A DNA stretch of 12,871 nucleotides from JBGTBQ01 sp041749275 (GTDB lineage Bacteria > Acidobacteriota > Blastocatellia > Pyrinomonadales > Pyrinomonadaceae): the NCBI GenBank assembly GCA_041749275.1, contig JBGTBQ010000433.1:1-12871 (forward strand), written 5' to 3'. The notes under the pieces were generated by a model. It made no database searches, was not told where the DNA came from, and worked only from the letters and a program-made list of their open reading frames with translations. Each line of letters opens with the position of its first letter. Within the stretch, counting starts at the first letter, position 1. A program made the position numbers and the translations under genes. Shown one piece after another: positions 7,585 through 12,871 of the stretch.

Positions 7585-8157
7585 TCATTTACCTTCCGTC
7601 ATGGACTGGTAGAGCCATGCTTTAGCTTTGTTCCATTCGCGCGTGACGGTGACGGGCGAGACGTGCAAGACCTCCGCGATCTCTTCGACGCCGAGACCTC
7701 CGAAGAAGCGCAGCTCGACGATGCGGCTCTTGCGCGGGTCCATTTCGGCCAACTCATTCAGCGCTTCGTCGAGCGCGACCAGATCGGTGTCCGGCTCTTC
7801 GGCGATAGTGAAGGCGTCGTCGAGCACGACGTGTTGCGCGATGGCGCCTCCGTGAACCTTCGGGCGGCTGCGCGCGACATCCACCAGAATGCGGCGCATG
7901 AGTTGCGCCGCGACGCCGAAGAAGTGCGCGCGGTTCTCGAAGCGCGCCGTCTTCCAGTCAATTAGGCGCACGTAGGCTTCGTTGATGAGCGCGGAAGTTT
8001 GCAGCGTGTGGTCGGGCCGCTCGCGGCTCATGTAGCCCTTGGCGAGGCGATACAGTTCGGCGTGAATCAGGGGGGCAAGCTGTTCGAGTGCCGCTTCGTC
8101 GCCGTTGCCCCATGCCACCAGCAACTCCGTCACTTCGTGCGTCGAAGAACATGTCAT
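7585..8157 (-). CDS. ECF-family RNA polymerase sigma factor (TIGR02999-like)
   Basis: A 190-residue alternative sigma factor that would direct RNA polymerase to a specific promoter set. Region 2 spans residues ~10-95 (LAPLIHAELYRLAKGYMSRE, then NEAYVRLIDW and RAHFFGVAAQLMRRILVDVAR). Region 4 spans ~125-188, with the helix-turn-helix LGVEEIAEVLHVSPVTVTREWNKAKAWL. The length and the H-x-LQTSALINEAYVRL pattern fit the group often found next to Ser/Thr kinases in Acidobacteriota and Planctomycetes. Start ATG 8157 has a strong GGGAGGA site (8171-8165) 7 nt upstream. No zinc-finger anti-sigma gene is seen nearby, so the transmembrane kinase downstream is the obvious candidate controller, probably by phosphorylation; that link is inferred. 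Confidence 0.93.
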   Translation of the reverse strand: MTCSSTHEVTELLVAWGNGDEAALEQLAPLIHAELYRLAKGYMSRERPDHTLQTSALINEAYVRLIDWKTARFENRAHFFGVAAQLMRRILVDVARSRPKVHGGAIAQHVVLDDAFTIAEEPDTDLVALDEALNELAEMDPRKSRIVELRFFGGLGVEEIAEVLHVSPVTVTREWNKAKAWLYQSMTEGK

Positions 8158-8371
8158 ACCGCCGTCCTCCCAGCTTGTGCGGGCAATTTATCACACGCGA
8201 GGCGCCCGCCCATAGACTTCATTCAACGGGCCGCGTCAACACCGGAGTCTCCCTTCGGCGTTGCGGCCCATCGGTAGCAATATACGGCGCGCACATGCCG
8301 AGGCGGTTTTTTCTTTCAACATACCTGCTACTTCCATTGCTCTCACAACGCGCCGCTCCCCGCCGGAAAAA

Positions 8372-8389
8372 ATCTTCGCGCCCGAAGAT
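8372..8389. promoter_or_regulatory. Hairpin/dyad upstream of the secreted-protein pair
   Basis: ATCTTCG, 4-nt loop CGCC, CGAAGAT: a perfect 7-bp dyad 66 nt before the CARDB-like start, extendable by an A-run (from 8367) pairing with TTTT (8392-8395). It may be a 5' UTR hairpin or an operator. Confidence 0.45.
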
Positions 8390-8442
8390 AGTTTTCGCGC
8401 CCTGCTTTCGCATTACCAAGTGAGGGCGGCCCAAGCGCCGCC

Positions 8443-8449
8443 AAAGGAG
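8443..8449 (+). promoter_or_regulatory. Ribosome binding site (AAAGGAG) deciding the CARDB-like start
   Basis: AAAGGAG ends 6 nt before ATG 8456 and 3 nt before ATG 8453. It places translation start here rather than at the in-frame ATG 8261, which would bury the signal peptide inside the protein. Confidence 0.75.
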
Positions 8450-8455
8450 AAAATG

Positions 8456-8998
8456 ATGAATCGAATAAAACTGATCTTCGCCGCCATGCTGATCGCTTCC
8501 ACCGCCGCGCCGACGTTGGCGCAAGGTAAAGCGCAACGCCAAGCGTCGTCGAACAATCAACACGGCGCGGCGTCCTTCTCCCTCGTCGCGGCCAGCTTTA
8601 AGAATGCGGGCGGCAATTACTCGCACGCGCAGTTGCCGGCCCCGACTGACCGGATCAAAGCTCGGGCTGCCAAGCCCGACCTGCACATCGAAGAGTTCGT
8701 CTTTGCCGGTGAGAAGGCGCTGCGCGTCCGCGTCGCCAACCTCGGCGGCGCAGCCTCGGGCCTCTGCATCCTGCGCTTGACGGTGCGGAAGATCAACGGC
8801 GTCGCCGTGGGGCGTGTGACCGAGGTTAAGTTGCTGCCCCTCGCGGCGGGCAAAGAGCGGTGGGTTTCGATCAACGCCAAGAGCCTCCTCCCCAATAACA
8901 TTGCGCTCGAATCCACCACGTTCAGGCTCAACGTGGATGCCACCGAAGTCGTCGCGGAGACGAAAGAGGACAACAACGAATCGTGGCACAACCTGTAA
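8456..8998 (+). CDS. Small secreted CARDB-like domain protein
   Basis: A 180-residue exported protein (181 if ATG 8453 is used). The N-terminus MNRIKLIFAAMLIASTAAPTLAQ is a classic Sec signal peptide with likely cleavage after TLA or TLAQ. A polar Asn/Gln/Ser-rich linker follows to ~residue 72. From KPDLHIEEFVF to KEDNNESW (~73-177) the pattern fits a CARDB-type immunoglobulin-like fold: PDL opening, a VANLGGA turn, and a closing VDATEVVAETKEDNN that matches the family's E-x-N-E-x-NN ending. It has a single Cys in the domain and no membrane anchor or LPXTG. It probably acts in the periplasm or outside the cell as a binding or structural module. The next gene, 70 nt on, is an exported M23 protein, so the two may be expressed and work together. 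The CARDB call is by pattern, not by alignment. Confidence 0.85.
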   Translation: MNRIKLIFAAMLIASTAAPTLAQGKAQRQASSNNQHGAASFSLVAASFKNAGGNYSHAQLPAPTDRIKARAAKPDLHIEEFVFAGEKALRVRVANLGGAASGLCILRLTVRKINGVAVGRVTEVKLLPLAAGKERWVSINAKSLLPNNIALESTTFRLNVDATEVVAETKEDNNESWHNL

Positions 8999-9068
8999 AG
9001 CCCGCGCTCGCGGGACGCGCAACGCAAGTGCCACACAAGGACATAGTTGACTAAAAGGAGATGAAGCA

Positions 9069-10541
9069 ATGACCAGACAGATGAATACGCAAATTTCCAT
9101 GTCGAAGACCAAAGGCGGATTGAGCAAATGCAAAACGGCGCTCTTCAACCTCGCGCTGGCGAGCGCGGCGACGCTCTTGATGACCGGCGCGGCCACGGCC
9201 CAGAACGAGAAGTCGAAGGGCGTCTACCGCATCCCCTACGAGAACGGCACTACCGTCCGCGTCTCGCGCGACCACACCACGCACACGCCGGTCGGCAGGA
9301 TTGACATGAGCGGCAAGGAAGGTAACGGCGAGTACAAGATCGTCGCGGCGGCGGACGGCACCGTCCGTTTCATCGAAGACAGCTTCAGCAAACAGGTGCA
9401 GAACGACGACGACCCCGCGACGCCGAAGGAGCCTTGCACCAACAACTACGTCTGGATCGAGCACGCCAACGGCGAGTGGACGAAGTATTCGCACATGCAG
9501 AAGGATTCTTCGACCAAGAAGGCCAAGCTCAAGGTCGGCCAGTTCGTCAAGGCGGGCACGTATCTCGGCGACGAGGGCAAGGTCGGCTGCGCGGGCGGTG
9601 ACCACCTCCACTTTGAAGTCGGCGTGCCGAAGGCCACCAATCCCATCACGGACGTTGGCGGTTTTCTGACCGACAACTCGGGCAGCAAGCGCAACCGCGC
9701 GCCCCGCATCTGCAACATTTCGGGCAGCATCTTCAAGGGCGGCGAGACCTACAAAGCCGAAAACGTACCCGGCAACCTGAAGCCCGGCTCATCGGAAGTC
9801 GCACGGCATGGCCTGCCGGCGGAAGACTACCAGTGCATGTTCGATCAGGCCGTCAACGCGGACTACCGCCTTGAATGGGTGGACGGCTTCAGCGTCAACG
9901 GCAAGCTCTACTTCAACGTCATCTACCGTCCCGACAAGACCGGCAACTGGTCGGCGGTGCACAACTTGAGCGGCGGGCAGTATCAGGCCGAGGTTGACAA
10001 GCGCAAGGCCGCCGGCTTTCGTCTCAAGCAGGTTGACAGCTACCCGGTCGGCAACCAGATTCGCTACGCGGCGATCTTCGTCAAGGATGGCGTTGCGATC
10101 GCGGCCTATCACGGTCTCTCCGCCGCCGATCATCAAAAGAAGTTCGACGAGTTGACCGCCGGCCCGTGGAGGCCGAAGAACATCTCGGTCGTCTCTCTGG
10201 GCGGCGAACGTTTCTACACGGCGCTCTACGAGAAGTCCAACACGGGCATGCAGGCGAAGTCGTTCCTGACGCCGGCGGAGTACCAAACGCTGTCGGAAGA
10301 GAATAAGAAGGCCGGTCGGCATCTCGTCTACCTAAACGCCTACGAGCACAACGGCCAGCCGCGGTTCTCGGCCATCTGGAACTCGGCCACGCCGGGCGCC
10401 TTCAAGGCGCGGCACGGTCTCACGGGCGGCGCGTACCAAGACGAGTGGGAGGGCGCGCTCAAGGGCGGGCTGCTCACGCGCGCCGTGACGGGCTACGAGG
10501 ACGGGAATGCGGCTCGCTTCGCCGCCGTCTGGCGGAAGTAG
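9069..10541 (+). CDS. Exported M23 (LytM) family protein with five C-terminal ~50-residue tandem repeats
   Basis: A 490-residue exported protein. The first 45 residues include a hydrophobic core (ALFNLALASAATLLMTGAATA) with cleavage near AATA-Q44/45. Residues ~52-195 form a LytM/M23 beta-barrel: probable zinc ligands His72 and Asp79, YSHM with His142, and HLHFEV with His179/His181. The first His-Asp pair is spaced H-x6-D instead of the usual H-x3-D, so activity is likely but not certain. Residues 245-490 hold five repeats starting near 245, 296, 345, 395 and 446, each with HGL/NLS-x-x-x-Y near the start and a closing RFxAIW-like strand. They match the style of the BTRD1 tandem repeat (PF17660). 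It probably cuts or binds peptidoglycan or other peptides outside the membrane. AAAGGAG ends 8 nt before ATG 9069; M5 and M11 are alternative starts. Confidence 0.9.
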   Translation: MTRQMNTQISMSKTKGGLSKCKTALFNLALASAATLLMTGAATAQNEKSKGVYRIPYENGTTVRVSRDHTTHTPVGRIDMSGKEGNGEYKIVAAADGTVRFIEDSFSKQVQNDDDPATPKEPCTNNYVWIEHANGEWTKYSHMQKDSSTKKAKLKVGQFVKAGTYLGDEGKVGCAGGDHLHFEVGVPKATNPITDVGGFLTDNSGSKRNRAPRICNISGSIFKGGETYKAENVPGNLKPGSSEVARHGLPAEDYQCMFDQAVNADYRLEWVDGFSVNGKLYFNVIYRPDKTGNWSAVHNLSGGQYQAEVDKRKAAGFRLKQVDSYPVGNQIRYAAIFVKDGVAIAAYHGLSAADHQKKFDELTAGPWRPKNISVVSLGGERFYTALYEKSNTGMQAKSFLTPAEYQTLSEENKKAGRHLVYLNAYEHNGQPRFSAIWNSATPGAFKARHGLTGGAYQDEWEGALKGGLLTRAVTGYEDGNAARFAAVWRK

Positions 10542-10560
10542 TTCAAGGAGTGCGAGCAGT

Positions 10561-10649
10561 AAGCGGTGAGCAGTAAAAGCAAGAGGCTTGAGAGATTCAC
10601 TCTCAAGCCTCTTCGTGCTTCCGACTTGACTGCTCACTGCCAGCCGCTT
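10561..10649. repeat. Nested palindrome between convergent genes
   Basis: Three complementary pairs nest around one centre: aagcgg (10561-10566) with ccgctt (10644-10649), gtgagcagt (10566-10574) with actgctcac (10629-10637), and the perfect 14-bp stem 10581-10594/10600-10613. A direct repeat gagcagtaa occurs at 10554-10562 and 10568-10576. The nesting goes beyond a simple terminator and may be a repeat-derived element. Confidence 0.75.
10581..10613. terminator. Bidirectional terminator-like hairpin
   Basis: A perfect 14-bp stem (AAGAGGCTTGAGAG and its complement) with a 5-nt loop ATTCA, between the ends of the M23 gene and lipA. On the minus strand the stem is followed by GCTTTTAC, a short T-run, so it fits best as the lipA terminator. 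On the plus strand no T-run follows. Confidence 0.65.
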
Positions 10650-10658
10650 GATGCGGAG

Positions 10659-11594
10659 TTACGGCTCCGTGGATATCTCGCCCGCGCCGTCCGTCTGCTG
10701 GCGTGCGTGGTAGGACGAGCGCGTGAGAGGGCTGGATTCGACGTGTTTGAAGCCTAAACCTAAACCGACCTCGCGCCAGCGCGCGAACTCTTCGGGCGTG
10801 ACGTAGCGTTCGACGGGCAGGCGGCGCGCGTGCGGCTGCAAGTACTGGCCGATGGTCATAATGTCGCAACTCGCGGCGCGCAAATCTTTCATCAACTCGA
10901 CCACTTCCTCGAACGTCTCGCCTAATCCGACCATGATGCCGCTCTTGGTGAGCATCCCGCGCCCCTCTCGGTCGCGGCGCGCGGCGGCGCGGCGGAGCAG
11001 CGTCATGGACTGCTCGTACACGGCGTCGGGACGGACGCGCTTGTAGAGTCGCGCGATGGTTTCGGTGTTGTGGTTGAGCACGTCCGGCGCGGCGTCGAGT
11101 ACGGCGTCGAGCGCCAACTCGTCGCCGTTGAAGTCGGGGATTAAAACTTCCACGCGGCATTCGGGGTTGAGCGCGCGTACCTCGCGGATGGTCTCGGCCC
11201 AGTGCGCCGCGCCGCCGTCCGCGAGATCGTCGCGGTTGACCGAGGTGATGACCGTGTGCGCGAGGTTGAGATGTTTGACCGCTTCGGCGACGTGACGCGG
11301 CTCTTCCGCGTCGAGCGTGCCGGGCGCGCCTTTGCCGACCGCGCAGAAACCGCAGTGGCGCGTGCAGATGTCGCCGCCGATCATAAAAGTCGCCGTGCGG
11401 TCGCTCCAGCACTCGAAGATGTTCGGGCAGCGCGCCTCCTGACAGACCGTGTGCAGGTTCAAGCCCTCGATCAGCTTGAGGACGGCGTTCTGGTTGGCGG
11501 GGTCGCCGATGCGTATCTTCAGCCAGTCGGGCTTCGGCCCGCGCGGCGGGCGCGTCGAAGTCGGGTTGTTGAGAACTGTCAGTTCGCGGCTCAA
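10659..11594 (-). CDS. lipA: Lipoyl synthase (radical SAM)
   Basis: Inserts two sulfur atoms into protein-bound octanoyl chains to make the lipoyl cofactor of pyruvate and 2-oxoglutarate dehydrogenases and the glycine cleavage system. All family signatures are present in 311 residues: the auxiliary-cluster CQEARCPNIFEC (Cys51, 56, 62), the radical-SAM CTRHCGFC (Cys77, 81, 84), and the C-terminal RSSY at 292-295 that ligates the auxiliary cluster. VNRDDLADGG and HNTETI, typical of LipA, are also seen. The only start in this frame before the conserved domain is TTG 11594, with GGAG 11 nt upstream. An ATG at 11611 is out of frame by one base, through an A6 run. lipB and the lipoylated complexes are not nearby. 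A hairpin follows the stop. A single-gene transcript is likely. Confidence 0.96.
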   Translation of the reverse strand: MSRELTVLNNPTSTRPPRGPKPDWLKIRIGDPANQNAVLKLIEGLNLHTVCQEARCPNIFECWSDRTATFMIGGDICTRHCGFCAVGKGAPGTLDAEEPRHVAEAVKHLNLAHTVITSVNRDDLADGGAAHWAETIREVRALNPECRVEVLIPDFNGDELALDAVLDAAPDVLNHNTETIARLYKRVRPDAVYEQSMTLLRRAAARRDREGRGMLTKSGIMVGLGETFEEVVELMKDLRAASCDIMTIGQYLQPHARRLPVERYVTPEEFARWREVGLGLGFKHVESSPLTRSSYHARQQTDGAGEISTEP

Positions 11595-11720
11595 AACTTT
11601 TTTCGCTCCATGCTTGTTTTACTGTGAGTGAATTTTAACACCGCAATGGATAAAAGACGACGCGCCCGGCGAACGCGGTGGGCTTGACACACTCTTGAGT
11701 GAGGGTGTGGGTTGATTTTT

Positions 11721-11804
11721 ACCACAGAGACACAGAGGGCACGGAGGGGGCACAGAGGAATTCAACTCTCTGTGCATCCTCCGTGTCCTCTGTGTCTCTG
11801 TGGT
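11721..11804. repeat. Long imperfect palindrome of the 'accacagagacacagag' type
   Basis: Arms 11721-11757 and 11768-11804 are complementary at 34 of 37 positions with a 10-nt loop. Each arm is built from short direct repeats of CACAGAG or CACGGAG. From memory, similar 'accacagagacacagag' sequences are interspersed in genomes of several environmental phyla, but I have not searched for it here. It occupies the 279-nt gap between the 3' end of the DinB gene and the 5' end of lipA; the rest of the gap, 11595-11720, shows no clear promoter or gene. No T-run follows in either direction. Confidence 0.85.
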
Positions 11805-11873
11805 GAATTGCAGTGCGCGTGAAGATTCAAGAAAGAAGAAAACTCACCGCAATTGGCTTGTCCATTCGCTCCG

Positions 11874-12383
11874 TTAGAACGGCGACTCGTCCGCCGACGG
11901 GCCGTAGACCGAGGGCACGGGCACGTCGTTGAGGCGCAGGTAGACGCCGAGTTGAGCGCGGTGGTGGATCATGTGATTCATCACGAAGCTCCGGAGCACG
12001 GCGACGCGCGGCAGGGTGAAGATGGTTTTGCCGCCCTGAAGCAGCGTCCACGGTTTCATAAAATACTCGTCGCTCGCCCCGGCGATGACCGCCCGCGCCT
12101 CGGCCACGTTCTGGTCGAAGGTCGCCAGCAACGCCTCACGTGAACTGGCCGGTTCGATTCGCATGGGCGGCTGGCCCGGCGGGGCGAGGTCGAACTCGTC
12201 CTGTTTGAGCGAGCGACCGGCCCAGCTCGGCAGGTTGGCGATGTGCGTCGCCAATCCGCCCATCGTCGTGGACTTCTCGTGCGGCTTCCAGTCGAACTTG
12301 TCTTCGGGGACGCGTTCCAGCGTCTTGCGTGTGCTCCCCATCTCCTGATCGAACTCCGGCAGTAGCGCCTGACTCAGACTCAT
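11874..12383 (-). CDS. DinB-family (DinB/YfiT-like) putative metalloprotein
   Basis: A 169-residue cytoplasmic four-helix-bundle protein. The family's metal-binding histidines are visible: His47 in ATHIANLPSW, and the H-x3-H pair His137/His141 in MNHMIHHRAQ. The N-terminal MSLSQALLPEFDQEM and the W-K-P-H-E-K-S-x-T-M-G-G-L pattern are typical of acidobacterial DinB proteins. Some members are metal-dependent thiol transferases or hydrolases; most, including this type, have no proven reaction, and the DinB name does not imply the DNA polymerase. ATG 12383 is chosen because GGAGGT sits 7 nt upstream; a longer frame to 12503 adds 40 residues without family likeness. It ends 279 nt before lipA and starts divergently from the sensor kinase at the right edge. 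Confidence 0.9.
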   Translation of the reverse strand: MSLSQALLPEFDQEMGSTRKTLERVPEDKFDWKPHEKSTTMGGLATHIANLPSWAGRSLKQDEFDLAPPGQPPMRIEPASSREALLATFDQNVAEARAVIAGASDEYFMKPWTLLQGGKTIFTLPRVAVLRSFVMNHMIHHRAQLGVYLRLNDVPVPSVYGPSADESPF

Positions 12384-12390
12384 AACTTTT

Positions 12391-12396
12391 ACCTCC
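12391..12396 (-). promoter_or_regulatory. Ribosome binding site (GGAGGT) deciding the DinB-family start
   Basis: GGAGGT on the minus strand, 7 nt before the ATG at 12383; it excludes the longer upstream starts. Confidence 0.8.
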
Positions 12397-12493
12397 GAAC
12401 CGGCAGATTTGGATTGACGCCCGTGCGTCCGTCTCCCTGCGGAGGATATGCAAAGCGGCGCGCGGTGTCCACCGCCCGCGACGTGTCGGAGCA

Positions 12494-12507
12494 TGACATT
12501 CATGTCA
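12494..12507. promoter_or_regulatory. Palindromic operator-like site
   Basis: TGACAT-TC-ATGTCA, a perfect 6-2-6 dyad, in the 233-nt region between the divergent DinB-family gene and the sensor kinase. Its size suits a dimeric helix-turn-helix regulator. The bound protein is unknown, and chance is possible for a 12-base match. Confidence 0.4.
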
Positions 12508-12616
12508 ATCGGTCAAGCCATGCGCCCGCGCGAAGGAGGATGATCGCGCGCCTGTCAGGAAGAATGTGTGATGAGGCTTTTGTGAGACCGCGCGCACCGG
12601 CGGGACGGCGTCAAAG

Positions 12617-12871
12617 ATGCTCGGCGACAAAGTGGTTGACGCCTTCCCCGCGACCGGCGCGGAGGGGCGCGGGTTCGTGTTCGTCGCCACGCTGCCGCTC
12701 GGCCCGCCGTCCGCCCCGGCGGGACCAGCCCGGAGACCGCTGCCGTTCGGCCCGCTCAACTTTCTCTTCGGCGAAGGCACGGGCGCGTTCGTCGCGCGCC
12801 TCGTCGCGGTGATTCTGACCGCCGGCCTGCTCTGCTATGGGCTGGCGCGCTACATCGTCTCGCCGGTCGTC
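12617..12871 (+). CDS. Sensor histidine kinase, N-terminally shortened, cut by the right edge
   Basis: The frame is open from 12575 to the window edge. It encodes GFVFVATLPLGPP, then a proline-rich stretch and PFGPLNFLFGEGTGAF, then a membrane helix (ARLVAVILTAGLLCYGLA) and RYIVSPVV, which is the entry to a HAMP domain. This is the end of the periplasmic sensor and second helix of a CpxA-like histidine kinase. Such proteins normally begin with a first membrane helix and 100 or more periplasmic residues; none is found upstream in any plus-strand frame, where a TGA (12572-12574) and the DinB promoter region lie instead. ATG 12617 is the first possible start in frame and has only a weak ribosome site. 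It is either a 5'-truncated gene or one rebuilt by rearrangement; the catalytic half is outside the window. Confidence 0.7.
   Translation, partial: MLGDKVVDAFPATGAEGRGFVFVATLPLGPPSAPAGPARRPLPFGPLNFLFGEGTGAFVARLVAVILTAGLLCYGLARYIVSPVV

Larger units (their letters stand above)
8158..8452. promoter_or_regulatory. Divergent intergenic region between the sigma factor and CARDB-like genes
   Basis: These 295 nt should hold promoters for the minus-strand sigma-kinase unit and the plus-strand secreted pair. No confident -35/-10 pair was found for either. The stretch around 8309-8340 is AT-richer than its surroundings and contains a T-run, the most promoter-like part. A clear hairpin lies at 8372-8389. 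An open frame from 8261 crosses the region but has no protein-like composition until the signal peptide. Confidence 0.4.

Noticed and set aside
6861..7625. Plus-strand open frame opposite the kinase domain
   Set aside because: Arg/Gly/Ala-rich shadow of a kinase whose catalytic motifs are all in the minus-strand frame.
8219..9196. Long minus-strand open frame opposite the CARDB-like gene
   Set aside because: It lies antisense to a gene with a strong ribosome site and signal peptide, has no recognisable domain, and is of the shadow type common in GC-rich DNA.
11684..11712. TTGACA promoter-like box and a weak ACACTCT/AGGGTGT hairpin
   Set aside because: No -10 box at suitable spacing, no plus-strand gene downstream, and the hairpin has a mismatch in a 7-bp stem.
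12540..12812. ATG 12540 directly after a GAAGGAGG sequence, opening a plus-strand frame
   Set aside because: The spacing to the ATG is essentially zero, the peptide has no recognisable feature, and the frame overlaps the sensor kinase membrane helix in a different frame.
1..12871. Possible circular molecule, since the window starts and ends inside HAMP-type histidine kinases
   Set aside because: Joining the end to the start puts the two kinase frames out of register, and no terminal overlap is visible; these are two separate kinases.

Overview
The window is GC-rich, densely coded DNA, most likely from an Acidobacteriota chromosome. The inference rests on gene types: a very long Ser/Thr kinase fused to a PD40/TolB-like propeller, with an N-terminus of the kind common in acidobacterial kinases, directly behind an ECF sigma factor of the kinase-associated (TIGR02999-like) type; a two-component pair; a DinB-fold protein; and short palindromic repeats at most gene borders. 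No phage, plasmid, CRISPR, IS or tRNA/rRNA signal was seen.

Layout, left to right. (1) 2-1630, plus strand: the 3' part of a sensor histidine kinase (HAMP-HisKA-HATPase) and a REC-LuxR response regulator, probably one operon. (2) 1653-1775: a large REP-like palindrome. (3) 1882-4433, plus strand: an LCMT-family SAM methyltransferase and a VAO-type FAD oxidase, 35 nt apart. (4) 8157-4458, minus strand: ECF sigma factor, then the membrane kinase-propeller, separated by two opposed heptanucleotide repeat arrays. The kinase converges on the oxidase, and a perfect 29-bp palindrome sits at the junction. (5) 8456-10541, plus strand: two exported proteins, a small CARDB-like protein and an M23 (LytM) protein carrying five ~50-residue tandem repeats. 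(6) 10561-10649: a composite hairpin between convergent genes. (7) 11594-10659, minus strand: lipoyl synthase (lipA), apparently with a TTG start. (8) 11721-11804: a long imperfect palindrome of the 'accacagagacacagag' type. (9) 12383-11874, minus strand: a DinB-family protein. (10) 12617 to the right edge, plus strand: a sensor kinase cut by the edge, whose 5' part looks lost.

Most genes form small signalling or secretion modules: two-component signalling at the left edge, a sigma factor/transmembrane kinase pair in the middle, a probable envelope-remodelling exported pair beside it, and a methyltransferase/oxidase pair of unknown substrate. lipA is the only core-metabolism gene.

The most unusual signal is a palindromic repeat family present twice (2785-2889 and 4457-4529). 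Each copy is fused in frame to the 3' end of an unrelated gene, and its arm is read in the same frame in both genes. The two copies differ at five arm positions, and every difference is compensated in the opposite arm. I see no defence system or clearly new enzymatic system.
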